Shown here one piece after another: positions 28,394 to 36,807 of a DNA stretch of 64,000 nucleotides; positions within the stretch are counted from its first letter, which is position 1, and every line of letters starts with the position of its first letter. The position numbers were made by a program, and so were the translations under genes. A model generated the notes under the pieces. The model was not told the DNA's origin and searched no databases. It worked only from the letters and a program-made list of their open reading frames with translations. The stretch is from Bacillus sp. FJAT-27225 (GTDB lineage: Bacteria > Bacillota > Bacilli > Bacillales > Cytobacillaceae), in the NCBI RefSeq assembly GCF_001685025.1, contig NZ_MAYU01000021.1, positions 434,001 through 498,000 on the forward strand. The letters are read 5' to 3'.

Positions 28394-29518
28394 ATGATTA
28401 TTTTTTTCAAAAAAAGCCTGGAGCTCTCGCCGCTGGACGGAATAATTAAAGCTTTTAATAAGAACCAGAAAGCCCGGCACCGTTCAAAACAAGAAGAACT
28501 TCTTATCGGACAAATTAGACAGCGGACGAGCGAAGCCAATCTGAATAATATTACAAGAACCAAGGCCTATATGGACTTTTACAGGCTTCACCCCGAAATT
28601 CACTGGGCATTGCTCGCCCATCTTGTTTCGCGAAATGGCGGCTGGAACATGACCGATCTCAAAGGTGAACTTTTATCCAGATTGTTATCGAAAAAAGAAA
28701 AACAATCGTTTTTCACATTCCTCGAGCGAGCCAATTGGCTCATTTTCCAGGATGCATATCCCCAGCTGCTCCTATATAAAGAAAGCATTAATCGAAAGAC
28801 GCCTTTTTTTCATCTTTTGCCCAGCCTGAATATTTCGGGCTTTATGGAGCCGTTTTGGAACCAGTATTGGGAAGAGCGCAACTCATCCATTCTAACGATC
28901 GCGCTTATCATCAATGAACAAAATTATATAGAAGACCGAGTTGTCCAAAATCCCTTTTACAAAAATGAAGTTATCGACACATTGGAATTTCAGCTTAATC
29001 AATTTTTGTCGATGAACCATATCTTATTTCCATATAATAAGAACGAATCTATACGCTTGGCCGGCCAGACTGTCAGCCAATTTGAATCATTGAACAGAAG
29101 GATATTATTTGGCAAACAAATATACAGGCTTTTGTTTGGAGACAACAGTTTTTTGAGGAATGTAGAAAAGTGGGCGTTCTCTCACCCGCATACAGGTTCG
29201 CGGAAGGATTACTGGCCCCATATTTTCAATAATGTCAGGGAAGGGTTACCAGGATTGCCGTATCAGCTTCGGTTGAGCTCCTGCCAGCTGAGGCCAGGGG
29301 CAAGACGCCTATACAGCCCCTATCTTGAGCACACTTGGAAAAATGTCAGCCATAAGAATGCTGAGGAAGGCGACTGGTATACGGGCCAGACAACAAGTAA
29401 ATTCTTCACAGATACGGAAGGACCGATTAACGGCGACATCGAAACCGACTACTGCAATACACTTGAGAAACTTGAGCTGGCAGCCCTCGCCAAAAAAGTC
29501 ATTTCGTTTTTTGATTGA
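28394..29518 (+). CDS. DUF2515 (YppC-like) protein
   Basis: 374 residues behind GGAGGGAG. It matches the YppC/DUF2515 family of Bacillus in its N-terminal half (ARHRSKQEELLIGQIRQRTSEANLNNITRTKAYMDFY split across two helices, then HPEIHWALLAHLVSRNGGWNMTDL). It is soluble, helical and rich in Tyr/Trp/His, and its biochemical role is unknown. Because it shares a short divergent promoter region with the terpene cyclase, co-expression, perhaps late in growth or sporulation, is plausible inference. Confidence 0.8.
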   Translation: MIIFFKKSLELSPLDGIIKAFNKNQKARHRSKQEELLIGQIRQRTSEANLNNITRTKAYMDFYRLHPEIHWALLAHLVSRNGGWNMTDLKGELLSRLLSKKEKQSFFTFLERANWLIFQDAYPQLLLYKESINRKTPFFHLLPSLNISGFMEPFWNQYWEERNSSILTIALIINEQNYIEDRVVQNPFYKNEVIDTLEFQLNQFLSMNHILFPYNKNESIRLAGQTVSQFESLNRRILFGKQIYRLLFGDNSFLRNVEKWAFSHPHTGSRKDYWPHIFNNVREGLPGLPYQLRLSSCQLRPGARRLYSPYLEHTWKNVSHKNAEEGDWYTGQTTSKFFTDTEGPINGDIETDYCNTLEKLELAALAKKVISFFD

Positions 29519-29557
29519 AAAAAGTCTAGGCTAATTGTTAGGGAAGTGTTGCCGCTT

Positions 29558-29660
29558 TCACGAAGTTTCCCTTTCTTTTTTGTAAATTTCGGCTCTCTTC
29601 ACGGAAGTTTTCTCGGTTATTCTGAAATTCTGCCTCTCTTCACGGAAATTCATTTCATCG
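29558..29660. repeat. ~20.5-bp tandem array (41-bp double units)
   Basis: TCACGAAGTTT, TCACGGAAGTTT and TCACGGAAATT begin at 29558, 29599 and 29640, exactly 41 bp apart. Intermediate units GTAAATTTCGG and CTGAAATTCTG fall halfway, giving a 20-21 bp base period. Base pattern resembles the 52.2-kb array. It occupies the convergent spacer after the DUF2515 gene. Confidence 0.65.
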
Positions 29661-29687
29661 CCTAACTACTTATTTTATCAACCAATT

Positions 29688-29718
29688 AAAAGCCGTCCGG
29701 AACCTAGCGGACGGCTTA
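29688..29718 (-). terminator. Terminator of the Tyr/Pro-rich protein gene
   Basis: Perfect 10-bp arms AAGCCGTCCG and CGGACGGCTT with an 8-nt loop and TTTT on the minus strand, immediately after the stop codon at 29721. Confidence 0.8.
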
Positions 29719-29720
29719 CA

Positions 29721-30059
29721 TTATCTTCCCCATTTCAGGATCATTGACAAATCACAGCATTGCAAATTTTCTCCTTGTGCATGGATGGTCAGGATTAGGC
29801 CTGAAGGGGTGTATTGGATGGTCATAGGGAGTGTGATTCCAATCGATTTTATCAATCGGTTTACTTCATTTTGATTCCCGCTTTGGGCGGCCGTCATTAG
29901 CTGCTTGGCAAACTGCCGATCGGAAAATTTTTTGAGCAGTGTGGATGCTGCCGCTACTGCCTTTTGAAACTGTACGACAGATTGCTCAAACATCGAGATG
30001 TTAACCGAAGGATACTGCCGATATGCTGGATAGTGGGGGTAGGGATGCTGGTAATACAT
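29721..30059 (-). CDS. Small protein with Tyr/Pro/His-rich N-terminus
   Basis: 112 residues. The first ~20 (MYYQHPYPHYPAYRQYPSVN) are Tyr/Pro/His-rich like Bacillus spore-coat-associated proteins. The rest is a helical segment (MFEQSVVQFQKAVAAASTLLKKF) followed by a small alpha/beta tail ending in a CC pair (NLQCCDLS). Its ribosome site (AGGAGTGATGTT region) is reasonable and a strong terminator follows. I do not recognise a named family; spore association is inferred from composition only. Confidence 0.6.
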   Translation of the reverse strand: MYYQHPYPHYPAYRQYPSVNISMFEQSVVQFQKAVAAASTLLKKFSDRQFAKQLMTAAQSGNQNEVNRLIKSIGITLPMTIQYTPSGLILTIHAQGENLQCCDLSMILKWGR

Positions 30060-30169
30060 AACATCACTCCTCTTTTTAATGTATCGTATGTGAAGAGGAG
30101 ATTTTGGTACCTGTCGCCCTTGTACACCCGGATACAGTTTGATTGCAAATAACGGGTATACTTTTTCAA

Positions 30170-30197
30170 GTAAAAAAACCCGCCAGTTGACGGGTTC
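30170..30197 (-). terminator. Terminator downstream of wrbA
   Basis: Arms AACCCG and CGGGTT followed on the minus strand by seven T. It lies beyond repeat element B, so it ends transcripts of the leftward wrbA gene. Confidence 0.7.
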
Positions 30198-30211
30198 TCA
30201 AATGTTTTAAA

Positions 30212-30267
30212 GCTGTGAAACAGCCGTGTGAAACAAGAAAAATCGGGTCGTGCCTGGCACTGTTCGT
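30212..30267. repeat. Inverted-repeat element B flanking the cyclase block
   Basis: Reverse-complement copy of the element at 26371-26426: on the minus strand it reads CGAACAGTGCCAGGCAC, ACCCG, T-run, CTTGTTTCAC and TGTTTCACA in the same order. It sits 11 bp after the wrbA stop codon, just as element A sits after the EamA stop codon. Confidence 0.75.
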
Positions 30268-30277
30268 ATTACCAGAC

Positions 30278-30895
30278 CTATTGCAGTCCTCTCTTAACCC
30301 ACTCGGCGACGGTGACAGTGCGTCTTGCCTGATGTTTGACAGCGGCTTCCGCCTGGGAGGCATCTTTCATTTTTCCATCTTCGCCAACGGTGACGCTTGT
30401 GCCATACGGATTTCCGCCTGCTGCGAATAGGACAGAATCAGAGTAACCAGGAGGAACGATGATCGCACTCCAATGCATCATAGATGTGTATAGAGCAAGA
30501 ATGGTAGCTTCCTGTCCACCATGCGGGTTTTGAGCTGACGTCATGGCACTGACCACTTTATTGACTGTTTTGCCGGACGCCCAAAGCCCGCCTTGAGTAT
30601 CAAGGAATTGCTTCATTTGCGATGGCAAGTTCCCGAATCGGGTCGGAACGCTGAAAATAAGTGCATCTGCCCATTCAATATCATCCGAGCTGACGACCGG
30701 GATGTCCTTGATTGATTCAGTAGTCTTTTTCCATACTTCATTGCCCTGCACAACCGATTCCGGTGCCAATTCCTCAACCTTTAACACTCTGACCTCGGCA
30801 CCTGCTTCCCGTCCTCCTTCTTCTGCCCAGCGTGCAAGCTGGACATTTGTTCCACCCATACTATAAAAAATAATTGCCAGTTTTACATTTGCCAT
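30278..30895 (-). CDS. wrbA: NAD(P)H:quinone oxidoreductase, WrbA type
   Basis: 205 residues from the ATG at 30895, selected because AAGGAGG lies 8 bp upstream and because WrbA proteins begin at this point (MANVKLAIIFYSMGGTN). In-frame upstream starts (ATG 30949 behind AGGTGG) would add an unusual extension. Flavodoxin-like fold with the FMN phosphate loop (YSMGGTN) and WrbA signatures PTRFGNLPSQMKQFLD and SAQNPHGGQE. Reaction: two-electron reduction of quinones, limiting oxidative damage. Cytosolic. Confidence 0.9.
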   Translation of the reverse strand: MANVKLAIIFYSMGGTNVQLARWAEEGGREAGAEVRVLKVEELAPESVVQGNEVWKKTTESIKDIPVVSSDDIEWADALIFSVPTRFGNLPSQMKQFLDTQGGLWASGKTVNKVVSAMTSAQNPHGGQEATILALYTSMMHWSAIIVPPGYSDSVLFAAGGNPYGTSVTVGEDGKMKDASQAEAAVKHQARRTVTVAEWVKRGLQ

Positions 30896-31055
30896 TGGCG
30901 TGGCCTCCTTTTTCTCTGATTTTCCAAACAATCTGGCCCAGAATCCCATAGTACACACCACCTGTCCTTCTTTTAAAGCCAATGTTAGTATGCTCGCTGC
31001 TTTCGATTACATTCATATTTCCTTCATTTTTGGGATAATTTTCTCCTTCACGAAA

Positions 31056-31090
31056 ACAAAAGCTTAGGAGCTGAGCCCCTAAGCTTCTTG
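31056..31090 (-). terminator. Terminator of the APH-family gene
   Basis: Arms AAGCTTAGG and CCTAAGCTT around an 8-nt loop, followed on the minus strand by TTGTTTT. Confidence 0.85.
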
Positions 31091-31888
31091 TTAAAAGAAT
31101 TCATATAATCCATCCGCAAAATAGCCATACTCTTTTTCAGTAATGATTCTCGCCCCATACCCTTCAAAAAAGACTTCCCGATCTGTTTTGCTTTCGAAGG
31201 CATTGGGCTTAGGGCGGAGCGCCAGAGAAACATCGTATCTCGGATCACCAAACGCTCCAGCTCCCCAATCGATGACCCCCGAAATACCCCCATTACAAAC
31301 CAACACATTATCAATCGTAAAATCTCCATGAATGAGCGTCTGCTTGTATGGCCCGGGCTTTTCTTGCTGGATTCTTTCTAATAATTCCCTTGTCCCATCA
31401 GCTTGGCCATTTTTGAAATTCTCCTCTGCCTGGGCCAGCATATAATCAAGCCAAGGAGCATCGTATCTCAATTCATCTGGGCAAGGGGTCGAATGGATCT
31501 CAGATAGTATTTTTCCGAAATTAAGGAGAAGCTCCAGCCTTTTGTGTTTATTTGTTTCTATGCTTAAAGCAGCTCTTAGCGTTTCCCCTTCTAAAAACTC
31601 AGTTAGGGCCCACGCCTCGTTTTTATCATTTTCCGCAGTAAAATGTAGCACTTTTGGAACAGGCAGCTTCGTTTGCTTTGCCAAACAATCGAGTACAGCA
31701 ACTTCCCTTGTCAGCCACGAACTATAAAGTTTATTCTTTGTCCGCTTTAGGGCGTATTTCCCACTTTCGGATTTAATCACTACTACATCGGATGTGCAGC
31801 CCTGGCGAGGAAATGTGATAGATTGAATAGTGCCGACATACCGCTTTATTTCAAGAGGAATTTCATTTAGTTGAATTGGTTCCCTCAT
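31091..31888 (-). CDS. Aminoglycoside phosphotransferase (APH) family kinase
   Basis: 265 residues with the protein-kinase-like APH fold. The catalytic loop LIHGDFTIDNVL (about 183-195) and metal-binding VIDWGAGAFGDPRYD (about 200-215) are intact, and the N-lobe Lys lies in KYALKRTK. Members phosphorylate antibiotics, but also homoserine, choline and other small alcohols. Nothing in the sequence ties this one to resistance, so I leave the substrate open. It is monocistronic and cytosolic. Confidence 0.85.
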   Translation of the reverse strand: MREPIQLNEIPLEIKRYVGTIQSITFPRQGCTSDVVVIKSESGKYALKRTKNKLYSSWLTREVAVLDCLAKQTKLPVPKVLHFTAENDKNEAWALTEFLEGETLRAALSIETNKHKRLELLLNFGKILSEIHSTPCPDELRYDAPWLDYMLAQAEENFKNGQADGTRELLERIQQEKPGPYKQTLIHGDFTIDNVLVCNGGISGVIDWGAGAFGDPRYDVSLALRPKPNAFESKTDREVFFEGYGARIITEKEYGYFADGLYEFF

Positions 31889-32005
31889 TACCCGATACCC
31901 CCTTTCATGTAACTTGCCGTATATACTAGTCTAATTTTCGACTCATATGGGATTAATTCCTTTTTTTAAAAAAATGAGGAACAGTCCTCACGTTTCCGGC
32001 TTGAA

Positions 32006-32180
32006 ATTTATTAGAAGAAATGACATTCCAAAAACCCCAATCCATCCAATAAACCCTTTATATTAGAAGAAACCCCAGTCTAAAAGTTCAAATTCAATTA
32101 ATAAACTCTTTTTAGTAGAAGAAACATATGTCCATTAATTAAAAGCAACGTAATTTAGCCTTTATAATAGTAGCCACCGT
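32006..32180. repeat. 52-bp tandem array (32.0 kb)
   Basis: The words ATTAGAAGAAA, ATTAGAAGAAA and AGTAGAAGAAA begin at 32010, 32062 and 32114, exactly 52 bp apart, with a decayed fourth at 32166. Units also share AATAAACnCTTT just before this word. The consensus resembles the array at 46.9 kb (ATTAAAC-TACTTTATTAGACGAAAC). It fills the divergent gap 31889-32271, where no gene is seen. Confidence 0.7.
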
Positions 32181-32271
32181 CCGATTAACTGTCGCTTGGC
32201 TGCAGGGAGGATAACGTGAGCTTTTGTTGAATAGTTTATTGAACTACATTTCTCTGTATAAGGGTGACAAA

Positions 32272-32634
32272 ATGAATATTATACCGAAAGAGGAACTTGA
32301 AAAATTGTATACGGCCCTAAATCCTAAATTGGATTTGACTGCTATTATCAGTGTTGATGATGAGGAAATATCTAGGCTTTTAAACTATACTTTGTTCTTG
32401 GAGCAGTGTGTGGAGGAGATTGTAAACAGCTCTTCATTTACTCACGAAACAATCCTATATAGCCAGTATTATTGGTTTGTTTATTTTAAAAATAACTATT
32501 TCCTTAAATATGGGTATGATGCAGGTATGGACGATCAAGTGATCCTTCTTATTGAAAATTTAACGTATGAACTAGGTGATCAGGTCGATTGGGAATTGAT
32601 TGAGAAAATCCATAATGAGTTGAAAATAAATTAA
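32272..32634 (+). CDS. Hypothetical acidic helical protein
   Basis: 120 residues from the ATG at 32272 (site AAGGGTGA). It is soluble, helical and Tyr-rich (ILYSQYYWFVYFKNNYFLKYGY), with no recognised family. An upstream GGGAGG followed by GTG at 32216 opens a frame that stops after four codons; adding one T to the TTTT run there would join it to this gene, so the annotated N-terminus may be shortened. It stands alone between the 52-bp array and the convergent amino-acid ABC operon. Confidence 0.5.
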   Translation: MNIIPKEELEKLYTALNPKLDLTAIISVDDEEISRLLNYTLFLEQCVEEIVNSSSFTHETILYSQYYWFVYFKNNYFLKYGYDAGMDDQVILLIENLTYELGDQVDWELIEKIHNELKIN

Positions 32635-32712
32635 TTTTCCAAGAGACAGCAAAGTAACTGCGTTTTTTAGTCCGATTTCTCAATTGAGCCTCTTCTCCTT
32701 CTATCCGAAACA

Positions 32713-32743
32713 GAAAGAGGCCAGCTATCACAGCTGGCCTCTT
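32713..32743 (-). terminator. Terminator of the amino-acid ABC operon
   Basis: Perfect arms AGAGGCCAGCT and AGCTGGCCTCT with a 5-nt loop, 9 bp past the ATPase stop codon. Confidence 0.8.
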
Positions 32744-32751
32744 CTACACTC

Positions 32752-33495
32752 TTACTTCAATTCAGTTGATGAAAGGAAGGCTTGGGTTCTTTCTTCCTTC
32801 GGGTTGTCGAATAGCTCATCAGGATGGCCCTTTTCGACAATGACCCCCTCATCCATATACACAATCCAGTCGGCCACTTCGCGGGCAAACCCCATTTCGT
32901 GGGTGACGACTACCATTGTCATACCATCATCTGCAAGCTCCTTCATTGTCTGCAAAACCTCCCCGACAAGCTCGGGGTCCAAAGCCGATGTTGGCTCATC
33001 GAACAGCATGATGTCCGGCTTCATTGCAAGCGCCCTGGCTATCGCAACACGCTGCTTCTGGCCGCCTGATAATTTATTTGGATATACATCTGCTTTGTCG
33101 TCGAGCCCAACTTTCCTCAAAAGTTCCAATGCTTCTGCTTTTGCAGTTTCTTTGTCAATCTTTTTCACGTGTGTCGGAGCTTCGATAATATTCTCAATGA
33201 CAGTCATGTGCGGAAACAGGTTGAAATGCTGGAATACCATGCCGACCTGCTGGCGGACTTCGTTGATATCATGCTTGCCGCGGACAATTTCCTCGCCTTT
33301 CAAAATGATTTGTCCATTATCTTTCTTTTCAAGGAAATTGATGCAGCGCAGCAACGTACTTTTTCCGGATCCGCTCGCGCCAATCAGGCAGACAACATCG
33401 CTTTCGTTAACAGTTAAATTAATATCCTTCAAGACATGCAAATCGCCAAACGATTTATTTAAATTTATTAGTTTAATCATTTCTTTTTGTTCCAT
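32752..33495 (-). CDS. Polar amino acid ABC transporter, ATP-binding protein
   Basis: 247 residues, the full length of GlnQ/TcyC-type ATPases. Walker [11 protein letters not shown]-loop [10 protein letters not shown], signature LSGGQKQR, Walker [15 protein letters not shown] and switch [10 protein letters not shown] are all present. It is the third gene of a binding protein-permease-ATPase operon, 11 bp after the permease gene. It drives uptake of an amino acid whose identity (cystine, arginine, glutamine and others) cannot be read from the ATPase. Confidence 0.92.
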   Translation of the reverse strand: MEQKEMIKLINLNKSFGDLHVLKDINLTVNESDVVCLIGASGSGKSTLLRCINFLEKKDNGQIILKGEEIVRGKHDINEVRQQVGMVFQHFNLFPHMTVIENIIEAPTHVKKIDKETAKAEALELLRKVGLDDKADVYPNKLSGGQKQRVAIARALAMKPDIMLFDEPTSALDPELVGEVLQTMKELADDGMTMVVVTHEMGFAREVADWIVYMDEGVIVEKGHPDELFDNPKEERTQAFLSSTELK

Positions 33496-33506
33496 TCCAT
33501 ATCCTC

Positions 33507-34172
33507 CTATCGGTCACTGACTGCCATTCTCTTTTCAAAACGGTTGACGATGAACGTGAGCAGTGCGACAAGGATGAGATAGTACACTGCGACAATCAGC
33601 AAGTATGTCATTTCGTCAAAGTTATTGGATCCGAGCGTTGTTGCCACATTAAACAACTCGTTCATTGAGATAAATGCAGCCAGGGATGAATCCTTCAGCC
33701 CGATGATAAATTGGTTCCCTAACGGAGGAAGCGCACGGCGGAAAGCCTGTGGCAAGATGATTCTCCGCATTGTCAACCCTTTGCTCATCCCAAGTGAGCG
33801 GCCAGCTTCCAGCTGTCCTCTGTCAACGCCCTGGATTGTTCCTCGGAAAATTTCCGCAATGTAAGCCCCGTTATGGAAGGCGAGCGCCAGCGCTGCAGCC
33901 CAAAAATCCGGAATCAGGAAAAGTCCGCTCAATCCAAAGTAAAGAATGAAAATCTGTACAATTAACGGAGTCCCACGGATAAGAAACACATACGCATCCG
34001 AGATGTAACCTAATAGTTTAATGTTAGAAATTTTTAAAAGTGCAAAAAATAAACCTATTAATATACCAAACAGTATTGAAACAGCAGTCAGTTTCAATGT
34101 AAGCAGCATTGCATCTAGGAACAAATCGCTGCTATCAAAAAGTGTTTTGAAAAAATGCGAAAAACTAGGCAA
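33507..34172 (-). CDS. Polar amino acid ABC transporter, permease
   Basis: 221 residues with five predicted membrane helices and the HisMQ-type EAA loop ([29 protein letters not shown], read in two overlapping parts) that docks the ATPase. Typical N-terminal pieces are [19 protein letters not shown] and [20 protein letters not shown] single permease gene implies a homodimeric channel. It lies between the binding-protein gene upstream and the ATPase downstream. Confidence 0.92.
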   Translation of the reverse strand: MPSFSHFFKTLFDSSDLFLDAMLLTLKLTAVSILFGILIGLFFALLKISNIKLLGYISDAYVFLIRGTPLIVQIFILYFGLSGLFLIPDFWAAALALAFHNGAYIAEIFRGTIQGVDRGQLEAGRSLGMSKGLTMRRIILPQAFRRALPPLGNQFIIGLKDSSLAAFISMNELFNVATTLGSNNFDEMTYLLIVAVYYLILVALLTFIVNRFEKRMAVSDR

Positions 34173-34214
34173 ATCAATCTCCCTTTCTATCCTTATCTTT
34201 TTATATCAGTCAAG

Positions 34215-34991
34215 TTACTCAGGTTTTTTCGTGATATCTTCTCCGAAGTATTCGACGGAAATCTTGCTTAATGTGCCATCTTTCCGAAGTGCTTCAAGTG
34301 CTTCGTTCACCCTTTTTAGCAGTTTGGGATTGTCCTTCGGCAGGACGATCGCCTGTTCACTTCTTTCAATCAACTGGCGGCCTTCAAGTTCAAACCCTTC
34401 CTTAATTGAGGTGCTTCCAGTAACAAAGTCGGTAATGACTGCATCATGGCGGCCCGTGCTCAATGCTTTAAGCGCAGTGATATCACTATCGTATATCTTT
34501 ACGTTCGATGTGTACTTCGCCGCCGTCTCGGCATAAGTTGAGCCTTTGGCTGCAGCAACTTCTTTGCCTTTTAAATCGTCCACAGTTTCTATGTCACTGT
34601 CTGGGCGTACGAAAATTTGCGGCCCGGAATAGTAATAAGGGGTGGAAAAAAGCACATGCTTGCTTCGCTGGGGATTTATCGTGTGGGATGCAACCGCTGC
34701 ATCAGCTCTTCCTGTTTTAACTCCTTCAACAATTCCTTTAAACTTCATCCGCTTCTGGACAGGCTCTAGCCCTAGCTCCTTGGCAACAGCCTCACCTACG
34801 GCAATATCAAACCCGGTCATTGTGAGGTCTTCGTTCATATAACTGAACGGCCTGAATTCTCCAGACGCTGCAAAAACAAACTTGCCTTTCTCAATTAACT
34901 CGCTTCCGTCTGCCAGTTTGTCCTTTTCAGCACAGCCTGCAAGGATTAACAGGAGAAGAAAACTTACTGTGAATACAGATCGTAATCTCAT
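34215..34991 (-). CDS. Amino acid ABC transporter substrate-binding lipoprotein
   Basis: 258 residues. Lipoprotein signal ending LILAGC, then a family-3 solute-binding fold (SBP_bac_3): FAASGEFRPFSYMNEDLTMTGFD, GRADAAVASHTINPQRSK and VVDDLKGKEVAAAKGSTY-like segments. It is anchored outside the cell and delivers ligand to the permease. It is the first gene of the operon; I find no T-box or S-box in the 190 bp upstream, so regulation is not evident. Confidence 0.9.
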   Translation of the reverse strand: MRLRSVFTVSFLLLLILAGCAEKDKLADGSELIEKGKFVFAASGEFRPFSYMNEDLTMTGFDIAVGEAVAKELGLEPVQKRMKFKGIVEGVKTGRADAAVASHTINPQRSKHVLFSTPYYYSGPQIFVRPDSDIETVDDLKGKEVAAAKGSTYAETAAKYTSNVKIYDSDITALKALSTGRHDAVITDFVTGSTSIKEGFELEGRQLIERSEQAIVLPKDNPKLLKRVNEALEALRKDGTLSKISVEYFGEDITKKPE

Positions 34992-35181
34992 ACTTTATAA
35001 GTGCTCCTTTCTAACTAGTTCGAAGTATGTTTACCCAAAAAAAATGTCGAAAAACCAAAATGTTCATCCCTAAGTGCCAACTTAACATTAACATATAAGT
35101 TGTTACTTTCACGATAAAAATTTTAAAAAAAATTTTACCAGGGACCAAAAAGACGCCTCAAAGGCTCTATTGGAAACCTTT

Positions 35182-35748
35182 TTACTCTACCTTGCTCAAG
35201 TCCTGTGCAGCAAGTTGCAGGACTGCCTCAGCTGGCTCCGCAGGACTATTAAAAAACCTCTCCGCCTTATAAGTGTGGGTACCTGTGTAAACTTCCTTCA
35301 TTTTTTCGAGTACCCATGCATCTGGCTTCCTCGATTGCGACCAATAATATACATCCATGACAGCAAGTTCGCCTGTGCGAGGGTGGTGCCGCCTATATTG
35401 GATTGATGAAGCTTCTTTAAACCCATTCTTTTTATAAAATTGAATTCTTTTCCTCGTGGCGGAATCTTTTTCATCGACGGGTTCGACTTCCAGAATGATC
35501 GGCTTTCGCTTCCTTTTGATGTGTTCGAGGAGTTTCGTTCCCTTTCCCTTTCCGCGTTCCGCTCCCTTTATAAGGATATAATCAATGAACAAATAGTCCT
35601 GTTTTTCTTCATAAAGAAGGATATAATCCGGTCCTTCCTCCATTTTGTATTCGGCTTTTTCTGCAAGCAACGTCTCGATTTGTTCTTTCGGTTTCATTTC
35701 GCGTGCCGGAAAATACTCCCTCAACTTGTCATACCAGTTCTTTTCCAT
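35182..35748 (-). CDS. GNAT family N-acetyltransferase
   Basis: 188 residues from the ATG at 35748, behind a G-rich site (GGGGGGGGT); the upstream extension of the frame has no support. GNAT core with acetyl-CoA motif A (IKGAERGKGKGTKLLEHI) and motif B (RIQFYKKNGFKEA). After that comes a strand with YRRHHPRTGELAVMDVYYW. Probably cytosolic; the acceptor substrate is unknown. It is next to the convergent amino-acid ABC operon but not co-transcribed. Confidence 0.8.
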   Translation of the reverse strand: MEKNWYDKLREYFPAREMKPKEQIETLLAEKAEYKMEEGPDYILLYEEKQDYLFIDYILIKGAERGKGKGTKLLEHIKRKRKPIILEVEPVDEKDSATRKRIQFYKKNGFKEASSIQYRRHHPRTGELAVMDVYYWSQSRKPDAWVLEKMKEVYTGTHTYKAERFFNSPAEPAEAVLQLAAQDLSKVE

Positions 35749-35867
35749 ATGCTTACCCCCCCCGGTGATTTTAGGACTTATTATACATAACCTATAAATC
35801 CTGGTTGTAAACATAAAGTGAAACTTCAATCAGTGGGGGTCTTACAGCCCGTTTATGCGTGATAAAA

Positions 35868-35898
35868 TTAAAAACGGCAGCGGGTTGCTGCCGTTTCT
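35868..35898 (-). terminator. Terminator of the cupin gene
   Basis: Perfect arms AAACGGCAGC and GCTGCCGTTT with a 5-nt loop, followed by TT and an AT-rich stretch on the minus strand. Confidence 0.85.
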
Positions 35899-35907
35899 CT
35901 CATCGGA

Positions 35908-36264
35908 TTACTCTTTCATTTTCATAAGTTTCGACGGGCTGAGTTCATCACTCTCAATCACGATGGCTGTCAATCCATTCTGGCTTGTGGTTTCATGGTT
36001 CTCACCGGCCTCCCAATAAACCGCTTGGCCTTTTTGAATCGGCTTTCTTACTCGATCCTCCCCGGAAACCTCCCCTTCCCCATCTACAATTAGCAACAGC
36101 TGAGGACATGTTGCTTCATGCCTGCCGATAATTCCGTCCTGGCCAAGATGCATGCAGCCAATTGAAACCGGTGTGTTTGTCCTAACGATTCTAGATAGAA
36201 TAAAATTGGAATCATATACAGAAATTTTATTCCCAACCGATTTATCAAACTTAAATAATCTCAT
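35908..36264 (-). CDS. Cupin-domain protein
   Basis: 118 residues forming one small beta-barrel. The first cupin motif is recognisable around GIIGRHEATCPQLLLIVDGEGEV and the second around GQAVYWEAGENHETTS, with His residues suitable for binding a metal. No enzyme activity can be assigned. It is divergent from the riboswitch-controlled reductase operon, from which it is separated by a long leader region. Confidence 0.8.
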   Translation of the reverse strand: MRLFKFDKSVGNKISVYDSNFILSRIVRTNTPVSIGCMHLGQDGIIGRHEATCPQLLLIVDGEGEVSGEDRVRKPIQKGQAVYWEAGENHETTSQNGLTAIVIESDELSPSKLMKMKE

Positions 36265-36441
36265 ACTATACCCCCTTCAATATAACCATCTATATCAATT
36301 CGACTTTTTTCAAATGAATCCTTCCAGGGATAAACAGTCTCAACTTTATAAGTAACTAAACTGTTAATAGTTGCTATTCTATGAAACTTTCGTTAATATA
36401 CTAAACATGTACTAGATGATGTTATTTTTACCAAAATTACA

Positions 36442-36453
36442 ACTATATATAGT
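36442..36453. promoter_or_regulatory. Candidate NrdR-type box
   Basis: ACTATATATAGT is a perfect palindrome containing the CWATATATWG core of NrdR boxes. Only one copy is visible, whereas NrdR normally uses two spaced about three helical turns apart, so this is a weak call. Confidence 0.3.
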
Positions 36454-36454
36454 A

Positions 36455-36635
36455 TCGCCTAGAGATTGGATGCCATTGGGCTTAATAGGGAATCCGGTGA
36501 AATGCCGGAACTGCCCCCGCAACTGTAAATGCGACGAAATGAACAAACCACTTTGCAACGTGCTTGGATTCCAGGTGCCTGCATGGGAAGGGTTCAAAGT
36601 AGGCTAACGCATAAGTCAGGAGACCTGTCCTTTCT
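36455..36635 (+). promoter_or_regulatory. Cobalamin riboswitch upstream of nrdE
   Basis: Core elements of the B12 aptamer are present in order: AATAGGGAATCCGGTGAAA (about 36484), CCGGAACTGCCCCCGCAAC, TGTAAATGCGACG, GGGAAGG (about 36585) and the closing AGTCAGGAGACCTG (about 36614-36627). Cobalamin binding normally switches such leaders off. Here it controls a class I ribonucleotide reductase rather than B12 synthesis or uptake. Confidence 0.93.
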
Positions 36636-36666
36636 TTAGCTGTTTCACTTCCTCGGGGATTGGGAA

Positions 36667-36794
36667 GATGAAACGATGGCACTCAGCAGGTTTCTCCTAT
36701 GAAAAGTTGTTTTTTATTACTTTTGTCTACTTTTCTGTCCTTCCTGAGGTAATCGTTTCATCCGCTCAGTTCTCCTGGGCGGATTTTTATTTTT
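36667..36794 (+). terminator. Attenuator: antiterminator plus intrinsic terminator
   Basis: The terminator stem is ATCCGCTCAG (36760-36769) with CTGGGCGGAT (36775-36784), one G-U pair, then a T-run ending just before the nrdE ribosome site AGGAGGGG (36795-36802). GATGAAACGAT (36667-36677) is perfectly complementary to ATCGTTTCATC (36752-36762), which overlaps the terminator's left arm, so the two structures exclude each other. Confidence 0.85.
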
Positions 36795-36807
36795 AGGAGG
36801 GGAATAT

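Noticed and set aside
31091-31888. Aminoglycoside resistance gene
   Set aside because: The APH fold is certain, but the family includes many metabolic kinases and no mobile element or resistance context is present.
34992-35181. T-box or S-box riboswitch upstream of the amino-acid ABC operon
   Set aside because: No T-box sequence and no S-box core; only AT-rich DNA with a weak hairpin is seen.
36416-36607. 63-codon frame across the cobalamin riboswitch, and its antisense frames
   Set aside because: The conserved bases are explained by the aptamer structure, and no ribosome site precedes the frame.
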